64,000 nt of DNA from Bacteroidales bacterium. GTDB lineage: Bacteria > Bacteroidota > Bacteroidia > Bacteroidales > VadinHA17. The stretch is taken from NCBI GenBank assembly GCA_024763075.1, contig JANTGF010000010.1:1-64000 (forward strand), written 5' to 3'. The notes beneath the pieces were generated by a model. The model was not told the DNA's origin, did not search any database, and was given only the letters and a program-made list of their open reading frames with translations. Shown here piece after piece: positions 1 through 6,913 of the stretch. Made by a program: the position numbers and the translations under genes. Position 1 is the stretch's first letter. The number at the start of each line of letters is the position of its first letter.

Positions 1-2
1 CC

Positions 3-98
3 AAAGACAAGGCTTTCGAAGCTTTGAAAATCAGGGAGTTTACTTTTGTAAATGACCGTTTTCAAAACGAGAATAACGCAGTATTTGGCGTTTTCTAA
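3..98 (+). pseudogene. C-terminal end of an open frame cut by the window edge
   Basis: A frame open from the window start ends at a TAA at 96-98 and gives 31 codons. The part reading AFEALKIREFTF resembles, from memory, the N-terminal start of major facilitator transporters rather than a C-terminus, which would make this a frameshifted remnant. It could equally be the true end of an unrelated gene. The sequence upstream of the window would decide. The following 170 bases up to the next gene show nothing else I can name. Confidence 0.3.
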
Positions 99-271
99 GA
101 AACACTAATTATTTATTGGCTCCTTTTACATTAGTCGAAAAAAAGGCCTAAACTTCATTTTATCCAATAACTTGAAACATGAGTACAAGATGATTGGGTA
201 AATACTCCATAACTTGCATACTGATATAAGATTCGAAAGAATCATTTAATAATTAACTAAAATTTCAAGTT

Positions 272-1279
272 ATGAAACATTTGCTTATTTTTATTTTCCT
301 AATTCTAATATTAGGTTGTCAAAAATCTAATGAGTTTGACTATGACGAATTTAACAAGGTAAACCTGAAAAGCAGTCCGGACAATTTCAGAGGGCATTCC
401 GGTATGGTTTTTCCTGATGTAATTCCCCTTCCGGATGGTTTTCAGCCAGAAGGAATTGTAATTGGACCAAACCATACTTTTTTTGTAGGTTCACTTAATA
501 GCGGTCGGATATATAGGGGTGATTTACAAACCGGAGCAGGGGATATAATTATTGAACCTTCGCTGCCGGCTCAGGCACTTGGCCTGGCAGTAGATAAACG
601 AAATAATTATCTTTTTGTAGCAGGAGGGTTTACAGGTACCGGCTCGGTTTATAACTATGTTACCGGAGAGTTGGAGCAAGAATTTACTTTTGCCCAGCCA
701 GGTACAGCCTTAATTAATGATGTTACAGTAACCAGGGAAGCTGTGTACTTTACAAATTCATTTAGTCCTGTATTGTATAAAATTCCATTTTGCAAAAAGG
801 GCGAATTTGGGGAACCTATTACCTTACCTCTGAATGGATTTTCAATGGAACAAAGTCTCCCTGAAAGCCAAAGGCTGGGTGCTTTCTCAAATGGTATAGA
901 CGCAACGCCATCAGGGAAGAAATTGATCATTGCAAATACTGATCGTGGAGAATTGTATTTGGTAAATCCGGGTACGGGAGCGTCATCTCTTATCGATTTG
1001 GGGGGTGTTATTCTTCCTTTTGCAGATGGCATTTTACTAGAAGGAAAAACGCTGTATGTAGTTCAGAACTTTATGAATCAGGTTTCTGTAATAACATTAA
1101 GCGATGATTTTCTTTCAGGAACCCTTGAAAAAACTATTAATGACCCTAAATTTGTTGTTCCAACTACAATTGGTGGATTCGGTAATCATTTGTATGTTCT
1201 AAATTCACATTTCAATACTGCTCCGCCAACAGGCATTTTCCCGAATGTGAAATTTGAAGTGGTAAAGGTAGAAAAGTAA
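272..1279 (+). CDS. Lipoprotein with SMP-30/gluconolactonase-like beta-propeller
   Basis: 335 aa. The N-terminus is a lipoprotein signal with a lipobox ILGC and Cys16, so the protein should be membrane-anchored. The rest is built of repeated short beta-strand units around residues 60-320 (for example GIVIGPNHTFFVGSLNSG and GLAVDKRNNYLFVAGG) of the kind seen in SMP-30/NHL-type six-bladed propellers. Metal-ligand residues of true gluconolactonases cannot be assigned with confidence, so a substrate is not proposed. The gene stands alone, with a strong terminator about 120 bases downstream, and appears monocistronic. The family call is moderate; the lipoprotein call is strong. Confidence 0.75.
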   Translation: MKHLLIFIFLILILGCQKSNEFDYDEFNKVNLKSSPDNFRGHSGMVFPDVIPLPDGFQPEGIVIGPNHTFFVGSLNSGRIYRGDLQTGAGDIIIEPSLPAQALGLAVDKRNNYLFVAGGFTGTGSVYNYVTGELEQEFTFAQPGTALINDVTVTREAVYFTNSFSPVLYKIPFCKKGEFGEPITLPLNGFSMEQSLPESQRLGAFSNGIDATPSGKKLIIANTDRGELYLVNPGTGASSLIDLGGVILPFADGILLEGKTLYVVQNFMNQVSVITLSDDFLSGTLEKTINDPKFVVPTTIGGFGNHLYVLNSHFNTAPPTGIFPNVKFEVVKVEK

Positions 1280-1395
1280 GAATGTTTTTAAAGGTTTTAT
1301 AACCAATCAATTCTTATGCTAATACAGTAAATTCCATTTTGTATTTAGAGTTGTTTAATGTGAACATTAATATATTGCAAATTCCATTGCAAACA

Positions 1396-1438
1396 AAAAA
1401 GGGACTTAGCGGTTTGTTGTGCTAAGTCCCTTATTATT
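1396..1438 (+). terminator. Intrinsic terminator after the propeller lipoprotein gene
   Basis: A perfect 10-bp inverted repeat GGGACTTAGC / GCTAAGTCCC (1401-1410 and 1421-1430) with a 10-nt loop is preceded by an A-tract and followed by TTATTATT. The flanking A and T runs would let it work in both directions. Confidence 0.85.
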
Positions 1439-1484
1439 AAAAGCTATAATTTAATTTTGCGTTGTGGAATTCAATAATTCAAAA

Positions 1485-1666
1485 TAGTGTTTGTCTTTAA
1501 AGTCCGATATCTGCGTTCTTGCTCAAATTTCAAATCCTCATCCCGATTTTCGGGACTGCGGTTTAAAATTCTCTCACACCCTTGTCCGCCGTACTTTGTA
1601 CTAAGGAAGGCGAGGCTTGATCTCAAACTTTATAGTTCAAACACTCGACTTTATGGACACACACTA
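1485..1666. mobile_element. MITE-like element, copy 1 (182 bp)
   Basis: The ends TAGTGTTTGTCTTTAAAGTC and (reverse complement) TAGTGTGTGTCCATAAAGTC form imperfect terminal inverted repeats of about 20 bp. The whole element matches the reverse complement of 27574-27719 almost base for base. The main difference is an extra segment of about 36 bp here, near 1577-1612, which contains its own small dyad (CGCC..GGCG around GTAC..GTAC). No transposase is encoded and no clear target duplication is seen, so the call rests on the terminal repeats and the second copy. Confidence 0.7.
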
Positions 1667-1667
1667 A

Positions 1668-1925
1668 ATAGTCCAAGGGGAGGCAAGGAAGTCATTTGAA
1701 ATTGCATTTGAAGACCTCATTGATTACACCCTGAAAAAAAAGACTTTAGGTAAGGTATTGGAAGATTTAGGGTGGAAACTTAAAGAAACACATAAAAAAC
1801 CAAAAAAGATAATTGCTCCAAGTATTACATCAGTAATTAAAGATAATAAATATGTTTCTGAAATATTTGATAAATATAATGTGAACACTTACCATAAAGA
1901 GGTAGATATACCGGCATATGCATAA
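1668..1925 (+). pseudogene. Truncated open frame next to MITE copy 1
   Basis: About 85 codons read through to a TAA at 1923-1925. The lysine-rich sequence includes FEDLIDYTLKKKTLGKVLED and later SEIFDKYNVNTYHKEVDIPA, with no start codon and codon use that looks protein-like. It begins immediately where the MITE-like element ends, which suggests that the 5' part of a gene was lost or displaced. I do not recognise the family. It could also be chance open sequence in an AT-rich spacer. Confidence 0.35.
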
Positions 1926-2000
1926 ACCTCAGTCGTATGTCAACAAGGAAATTATCAAATATATTCGTCATATAAACTTCACAGATGTATTAACAATTTC

Positions 2001-2008
2001 TATCTTTG
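2001..2008 (+). promoter_or_regulatory. Candidate Bacteroidota -7 box for cinA
   Basis: TATCTTTG matches the Bacteroidota -7 consensus TAnnTTTG exactly and lies 28 nt before the cinA ATG. The matching -33 element is weak (TTC about 20 nt upstream). An AGGAAG ribosome-binding-like sequence (2025-2030) sits just before the start codon. Confidence 0.55.
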
Positions 2009-2036
2009 TATACATTTTTATAACAGGAAGTGAATT

Positions 2037-3293
2037 ATGATAGCAGAAATTATTTCCATTGGTGATGAGTTACTGATTGGACAAACCATTAACACAAATG
2101 CTGCATGGATGGGGCAGGAGTTAAATAAAATCGGAATAGATGTCCACCAGGTTTCGGTTATAACCGATGATGAGCAACACATCCGTAAAGCTCTGGACGA
2201 AAGCAGGGAAAGAGTTAATATTGTGTTGATTACTGGTGGACTGGGTCCCACCAAAGATGATATTACCAAAACAACCCTGGCCTCATATTTTCATATGCCC
2301 TTGATTGAAAATGAAGAAATTCTTATCTCCATTAAAGAAAGATTAAAGTCCAGAAAACTGGAGATGAATGAGCTGAACCGGAAGCAGGCACTGGTGCCGG
2401 CGAATGCCAGAGTCTTTCTGAACAAATGGGGAACAGCTCCGGGAATGTGGTTCGAGGACAAACAAAATGTTTTCGTTTCTATGCCGGGAGTACCCACAGA
2501 AATGAAAGGCCTGATGACAGAATATGTACTACCGGCAATTCAGGAAAAGTTTCATCCGCCGGAAATTATACATAAAACACTCCTCACAATGGGTACCATT
2601 GAAGCCAGACTGGCAGATTTGCTGGAAGATTTCGAAAATGAGCTGCCAGCTGAAATAAAAATGGCCTACCTTCCTTCTTCCCCCATCATTAAATTACGTT
2701 TATCGGCAAGAGGGCAGGACAGGAGTTTGCTTGAAAAATTATTGAAGAAACAGATAAATAAACTGTATGAAATTATTCCCGATTTGATTTTTGGTACAGA
2801 ACCTGAAACACTTGAAGAAATTGTTGGACGCTTACTCAAAGAAAGAAAGCAAAGCCTGGCAACGGCAGAAAGCTGTACCGGAGGAAATATTTCCCATCTG
2901 GTTACAAGTGTGCCGGGTAGCTCTGATTATTATGTTGGGTCGCTTATTGCTTATGCAAACGAAGTTAAAATTAATACTTTAAATATTCCTGTTGAACTTA
3001 TTGAAAAACAGGGTGCTGTAAGCAAGGAGGTAGTATTGCAAATGGCTGGAAATGTAAAGGATTTGTTTGGAACAGATTATTCCGTAGCCATTTCCGGAAT
3101 TGCCGGACCCAGTGGAGGAACACCTGAAAAACCTGTGGGAACTACCTGGATAGCGATAGGCACACCCGATAATTGCATTGCCTATAAATTCAACCTGGGA
3201 ACCGATCGTCTCAGAAATATTCACATGGCATCATTAATCTCCCTGAATCTTCTGAGAAAGAATATCCTTAAAGCAGGAACAGTTTTAGTATAA
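2037..3293 (+). CDS. cinA: CinA family nicotinamide-nucleotide amidohydrolase
   Basis: 418 aa, the normal length for two-domain CinA. Residues 1-170 are the MoCF/COG1058 domain (IISIGDELLIGQTINTNAAW, GGLGPTKDD at 67-75). Residues about 255-410 are the CinA C-terminal domain (SLATAESCTGG at 273-283, SGIAGPSGGTPEKPVGT). In this family the C-terminal domain deamidates nicotinamide mononucleotide to recycle pyridine nucleotides, and the N-terminal domain hydrolyses ADP-ribose-type compounds. It is cytosolic. It heads the conserved Bacteroidota block cinA-rpmB-rpmG-DUF4295-ftsY-rimO but is separated from rpmB by 230 bases that hold a separate promoter. The ATG at 2037 is supported by a nearby AGGAAG and an upstream -7 box. 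Confidence 0.95.
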   Translation: MIAEIISIGDELLIGQTINTNAAWMGQELNKIGIDVHQVSVITDDEQHIRKALDESRERVNIVLITGGLGPTKDDITKTTLASYFHMPLIENEEILISIKERLKSRKLEMNELNRKQALVPANARVFLNKWGTAPGMWFEDKQNVFVSMPGVPTEMKGLMTEYVLPAIQEKFHPPEIIHKTLLTMGTIEARLADLLEDFENELPAEIKMAYLPSSPIIKLRLSARGQDRSLLEKLLKKQINKLYEIIPDLIFGTEPETLEEIVGRLLKERKQSLATAESCTGGNISHLVTSVPGSSDYYVGSLIAYANEVKINTLNIPVELIEKQGAVSKEVVLQMAGNVKDLFGTDYSVAISGIAGPSGGTPEKPVGTTWIAIGTPDNCIAYKFNLGTDRLRNIHMASLISLNLLRKNILKAGTVLV

Positions 3294-3447
3294 ATTGGGA
3301 TAACAAGATAGGCGGATTTGTTGCTGAAATACTATGAATTGACAGATTATCAGTTATATATGGTTTTTTAGAAGTGTATCGGGCTTACCTCGTTGCACAG
3401 AGAAGATAAAAAATTGATTTGAAAAGAGAAATATTTTAGGAAAATAC

Positions 3448-3478
3448 TTGCTTAATTAAATAAAAATCACGTATTTTG
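3448..3478 (+). promoter_or_regulatory. Candidate promoter of the ribosomal protein operon
   Basis: TTG (3448-3450), 21 nt, then TATTTTG (3472-3478) approximates the Bacteroidota promoter TTTG-N19-TAnnTTTG. It lies 45 nt upstream of rpmB, after a 150-base stretch in which no gene is seen. Confidence 0.5.
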
Positions 3479-3523
3479 CGCTCTGTTTTTAAAAAACAGT
3501 AAAAACCAGAAAAAACAGGAACA

Positions 3524-3766
3524 ATGTCGAGAGTTTGTCAAGTAACAGGAAAGAGTGTGATGGTTGGAAACAATGTTTCTCACTCCAAAAGGAGAACAAG
3601 AAGAAAGTTCTATCCGAATTTATTCAATAAAAAGTTTTATCTTCCGGCGGAAGACCGTTGGATTACCTTAAAAGTTTCTGCTTCAGGAATCAGGCTTATC
3701 AATAAAAAAGGCCTGACTACCGTTTTGAAAGAAGCAAAAGAAAAAGGTTTTTTAGATAAATATTAA
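3524..3766 (+). CDS. rpmB: Large ribosomal subunit protein bL28
   Basis: 80 aa. The N-terminus [20 protein letters not shown] and the following basic stretch [12 protein letters not shown] are typical of bL28. It binds 23S rRNA near the E site of the 50S subunit. Only one cysteine (Cys5) remains of the zinc site found in some bL28 proteins, so this is a zinc-free form. It is followed 12 bases later by rpmG, and the pair is almost certainly cotranscribed. Confidence 0.97.
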   Translation: MSRVCQVTGKSVMVGNNVSHSKRRTRRKFYPNLFNKKFYLPAEDRWITLKVSASGIRLINKKGLTTVLKEAKEKGFLDKY

Positions 3767-3778
3767 AGACTACTGAAA

Positions 3779-3961
3779 ATGGCTAAAAAAGGGAACAGAA
3801 TACAGGTCATTCTTGAGTGCACCGAACACAAAGACAGTGGAATGCCGGGTACATCAAGATATATTACGACAAAAAGCCGGAAAAATACACCGGAAAGACT
3901 GGAATTGAAGAAATACAATCCCATTCTGAAGAAAGTAACCGTTCACAGAGAAATTAAATAA
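3779..3961 (+). CDS. rpmG: Large ribosomal subunit protein bL33
   Basis: 60 aa, starting [19 protein letters not shown]. Bacteroidota bL33 carries an insertion around residues 16-30 (here [12 protein letters not shown]) and lacks the two CxxC pairs, as here (one Cys only), so it is a zinc-independent form. The end [14 protein letters not shown] is conserved in the phylum. It sits between rpmB and the DUF4295 gene with gaps of about 12 bases, consistent with one operon. Confidence 0.97.
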   Translation: MAKKGNRIQVILECTEHKDSGMPGTSRYITTKSRKNTPERLELKKYNPILKKVTVHREIK

Positions 3962-3972
3962 AATAATAAGCT

Positions 3973-4128
3973 ATGGCTAAGAAAGTTGTTGCAACATTAA
4001 AAACAGGCAGTGTACAGTCTTTTACCAAAGTGATAAAAATGGTAAAGAATCCAAAAAATAATGCTTATTCTTTTAAGGAAGAAATCGTTAACAAAGAACA
4101 TGTAAAAGATTTCTTCGCAAAGAAGTAA
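3973..4128 (+). CDS. DUF4295 family small basic protein
   Basis: 51 aa: it starts MAKKVVATLKTGSVQSFTKV and ends KEHVKDFFAKK. This short basic protein is found right after rpmG across Bacteroidota and belongs to DUF4295. Its place between ribosomal protein genes and ftsY suggests a ribosome-linked role, but its function is not established. The start ATG at 3973 lies 11 bases after rpmG. Confidence 0.9.
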   Translation: MAKKVVATLKTGSVQSFTKVIKMVKNPKNNAYSFKEEIVNKEHVKDFFAKK

Positions 4129-4215
4129 TCCTTTTATACAGAGTGTATTTGCAGAAGCTTTCTTTTTACCAGGGGAAGCTTTTTTAATTTTTACAAATCC
4201 CAAAGATTATCAAAA

Positions 4216-5157
4216 GTGGGTTTATTCTCAGGCAGGAAAAAGGAAAATCTGGACAAAGGACTGGAAAAAACCAAAGACAGTGTTTTTAAAAAACTGTCCA
4301 GGGCTGTTGCAGGTAAAGCAAAGGTTGATGATGATGTCCTTGATAATCTTGAAGAAGTTCTTATTTCTTCGGATGTGGGTGTGGATACAACTTTACGCAT
4401 TATCGAAAGAATAGAAGACCGGGTTTCCAGGGATAAATACCTCGGTACAAGTGAGCTGAATAAAATCCTGAAGGAAGAAATCTCGGCTCTCCTTGAAGAA
4501 AACGAAAGGTCCTCATTTAACGATTTTAGTATTCCTTCAGATAACAGGCCTTATGTGATTATGGTTGTGGGTGTTAATGGAGTTGGTAAAACTACTACCA
4601 TTGCAAAGCTTGCTTATCATTTTAAAAAGGCCGGCCATCAGGTTACACTGGGGGCTGCCGATACGTTCCGTGCTGCTGCGGTAGATCAGTTGCAAATCTG
4701 GGCCGACCGTGTAGGAGTGGACCTGGTAAAGCAGGCGATGGGTTCTGATCCGGCTTCTGTAGCCTTTGATGCACTGGCATCGGCAAAGTCCAAAGGATCG
4801 GATGTTGTGATCATTGACACGGCAGGAAGACTTCACAACAAAATCAACCTGATGAACGAGTTAAGCAAGATCAGGAAAGTAATGAACAATGTAGTTGATG
4901 GTGCCCCGCAGGAAGTTTTGCTGATTCTTGACGGATCAACCGGACAGAATGCTTTTGAACAGGCAAAACAGTTTACCAAAGCTACGGAAGTGAATTCCCT
5001 CGCCATTACCAAACTGGATGGTACTGCAAAAGGTGGTGTGGTCATCGGAATCTCCGATCAGTTTAAAATTCCGGTAAAATACATAGGTGTAGGAGAAAAA
5101 GTTGAAGATCTGTTGCCCTTTAACCGTGAGGAATTTGTGGATAGCCTGTTTTCATAG
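4216..5157 (+). CDS. ftsY: Signal recognition particle receptor FtsY
   Basis: 313 aa, the short form without the long acidic A domain of enterobacteria. The N domain spans about 20-95 and the G domain 112-313, with P-loop GVNGVGKTT (119-127), DTFRAAAVDQL (from 149), DTAGR (201-205) and TKLDGTAKGG (from about 263). The GTPase docks SRP-ribosome complexes at the inner membrane through a heterodimer with Ffh. The start is a GTG at 4216 giving MGLFSGRKKE; no ATG fits the conserved N-terminus and no clear Shine-Dalgarno is present. It follows the DUF4295 gene by 87 bases. Confidence 0.96.
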   Translation: MGLFSGRKKENLDKGLEKTKDSVFKKLSRAVAGKAKVDDDVLDNLEEVLISSDVGVDTTLRIIERIEDRVSRDKYLGTSELNKILKEEISALLEENERSSFNDFSIPSDNRPYVIMVVGVNGVGKTTTIAKLAYHFKKAGHQVTLGAADTFRAAAVDQLQIWADRVGVDLVKQAMGSDPASVAFDALASAKSKGSDVVIIDTAGRLHNKINLMNELSKIRKVMNNVVDGAPQEVLLILDGSTGQNAFEQAKQFTKATEVNSLAITKLDGTAKGGVVIGISDQFKIPVKYIGVGEKVEDLLPFNREEFVDSLFS

Positions 5158-5476
5158 TTTAACAGTGGTCAGTAATCAGTTATTCATTCTGGTGTTAAGC
5201 CAAATATAAAATGATGTTACTATTTGTTATTTCGAAACCTGCCTGCCGGCCTTGCTCTGCCATAGCTATGCGAAGGCGATGTAGGCATGGAAGTATGACT
5301 GAGAAATCTTAGAATTAAAGCAGATTTCTCTCCGTCAGAAGACGGATCGAAATGACAGAATAAATATGACTTGATACCAGTCCACATAATATTAAATAGT
5401 AGCATCCTGAACCGGGTCCCCCGAAGGGATCCCTGTGGGAGAAAGGTGATTTTAACTGTTTCGGGAATTTTTGGCA
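5158..5476. repeat. Intergenic palindrome region before rimO
   Basis: No gene is seen in these 320 bases. A perfect 8-bp dyad GAGAAATC / GATTTCTC (5301-5308, 5323-5330) is followed by CCGTC-AGAA-GACGG (5332-5345) and TCGAAATGACAG. The block 5323-5358 recurs, with changes, at 61063-61097 upstream of another gene, so it is a dispersed repeat. A second motif, GCATCCT up to GTGGGAGAAA (5402-5446), resembles 21940-21976. Both look like phylum-typical intergenic repeat debris; a regulatory role is not shown. Confidence 0.55.
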
Positions 5477-5532
5477 CTTGTATCTTGGTTCTTGTATCTT
5501 GTATCTTGTATCTTGTATCTTGTTTCTTGTAT
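5477..5532. repeat. Tandem 7-bp repeat (CTTGTAT, 8 units)
   Basis: Eight units of CTTGTAT run from 5477 to 5532, units 2 and 7 being variants (CTTGGTT, CTTGTTT). The array ends 11 bases before the rimO start codon, so a change in copy number would alter the leader and spacing rather than the protein if rimO starts at 5544. Confidence 0.9.
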
Positions 5533-5543
5533 CTTTATATAAA

Positions 5544-6860
5544 ATGTCCTTCATCCGTAATAAAATCAACATAGTCACCCTGGGTTGTTCCAAAAACCTG
5601 GTGGATTCAGAAAACCTGATGGGGCAACTGAATGCCGGTGGGGTAGAGGTGGTGCATAATTCAGACGATACGGATGCAGGAACCGTAGTAATTAACACCT
5701 GTGGATTTATCCATGATGCCAAAGAGGAATCGGTGGAAACCATCCTGAGTTTTATCCGGGCAAAAGAGGCCGGTCTTATTGATAATGTGTACGTAATGGG
5801 TTGCCTGTCTGAGCGGTACAAAAAGGACCTGGAAAAGGAAATTAAGGAAGTGGACCGGTATTTCGGAGTGAATGACCTGGATGAAATTGTAAAAACGCTT
5901 GGTGTGGATTACCGGAAAGAACTGATCGGGGAAAGAAAGCTCACAACTCCGAAACATTATGCATATCTGAAAATTTCAGAAGGTTGCGACCGTACCTGTT
6001 CATTCTGTTCCATTCCTTTAATCCGGGGGAAACATAAATCCCGTCCAGTAGAGAAACTGCTAAAAGAAGCAGAAAACCTGGCTTCAAAAGGGGTGAAGGA
6101 GCTTATTCTAATTGCCCAGGACCTTTCCTATTATGGACTGGACCTCTATAAAAAACGAAAACTTACTTTTCTGGTGAACGAACTGAGCAAAATCAATGGT
6201 ATTGAATGGATCAGGCTGCATTATACTTATCCGGCAAACTTCCCAACAGATATACTTCCGGTAATGGCCGGGAATAAGAAAGTATGCAGATATATTGATA
6301 TCCCTGTTCAGCATATAAATGACGGGGTTCTGAACAGGATGAGACGGGCTTCTGATGCGAAAAGTACCATTGACCTGCTTCACAGATTCCGGAAGGAAGT
6401 TCCCGGTGTGGCTATCCGTACTACCATGCTGGTGGGGCATCCCGGAGAGGGTGAAAAGGAATTTGAGGAATTAAAAGAGTTCGTAAAAGAATTCCGTTTC
6501 GACAGGCTTGGGGTTTTTACCTATTCCCATGAGGAAGGAACTTACGGTTATGAACATTTTAAAGATGATGTTCCTGAGAAAATAAAACAGAAGAGGGCAG
6601 ACGAAATCATGGAAATACAGCAGGAAATATCCGGTGAGCTTAATAAAGCCAGACAAGGAAAAAAGTATAAAGTTCTCATTGACAGACTGGAAGGTGAATT
6701 CTACATTGGGCGGACGGAATTTGACTCACCGGAGGTGGATAATGAGGTACTGATCCCGAAAGATCATGGTAAGCTCGTTTTGGGGAACTTTTATATCCTG
6801 GAGATTACGGATGCAACTGAGTATGATCTTTTTGGAGCAGTTTTAAAAGAAAATATGTAA
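5544..6860 (+). CDS. rimO: Ribosomal protein uS12 methylthiotransferase RimO
   Basis: 438 aa from ATG 5544 (MSFIRNKINIVTLGCSKNLV). This start is chosen because upstream in-frame codons derive from the CTTGTAT array and would need a TTG start. The UPF0004 domain carries Cys15, Cys53 and Cys87 for one 4Fe-4S cluster. The radical-SAM site is CDRTCSFC (Cys148, Cys152, Cys155), and a TRAM domain closes the C-terminus. RimO methylthiolates the conserved Asp of ribosomal protein uS12. The segment VDSENLMG and absence of tRNA-specific features favour RimO over MiaB. It is convergent with clpC; a shared terminator lies between them. Confidence 0.95.
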   Translation: MSFIRNKINIVTLGCSKNLVDSENLMGQLNAGGVEVVHNSDDTDAGTVVINTCGFIHDAKEESVETILSFIRAKEAGLIDNVYVMGCLSERYKKDLEKEIKEVDRYFGVNDLDEIVKTLGVDYRKELIGERKLTTPKHYAYLKISEGCDRTCSFCSIPLIRGKHKSRPVEKLLKEAENLASKGVKELILIAQDLSYYGLDLYKKRKLTFLVNELSKINGIEWIRLHYTYPANFPTDILPVMAGNKKVCRYIDIPVQHINDGVLNRMRRASDAKSTIDLLHRFRKEVPGVAIRTTMLVGHPGEGEKEFEELKEFVKEFRFDRLGVFTYSHEEGTYGYEHFKDDVPEKIKQKRADEIMEIQQEISGELNKARQGKKYKVLIDRLEGEFYIGRTEFDSPEVDNEVLIPKDHGKLVLGNFYILEITDATEYDLFGAVLKENM

Positions 6861-6883
6861 TAGCTGGATAAAGAAAAGTGGGA

Positions 6884-6902
6884 GGATGACCCCAAGTCAT
6901 CC
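6884..6902. terminator. Bidirectional terminator between rimO and clpC
   Basis: A perfect 7-bp stem GGATGAC / GTCATCC with loop CCCAA. Pyrimidine-rich sequence follows on the plus side (GTTCTTCTGTTATTCTTTTT) and TTTTCTTT follows on the minus side. It is placed between two convergent stop codons. Confidence 0.65.
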
Positions 6903-6913
6903 CCGTTCTTCTG

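Noticed and set aside
5478..5543. N-terminal extension of RimO by 22 codons
   Set aside because: It would use a TTG start, is translated from the CTTGTAT tandem array, and gives a hydrophobic repeat peptide unlike RimO. ATG 5544 fits the family.
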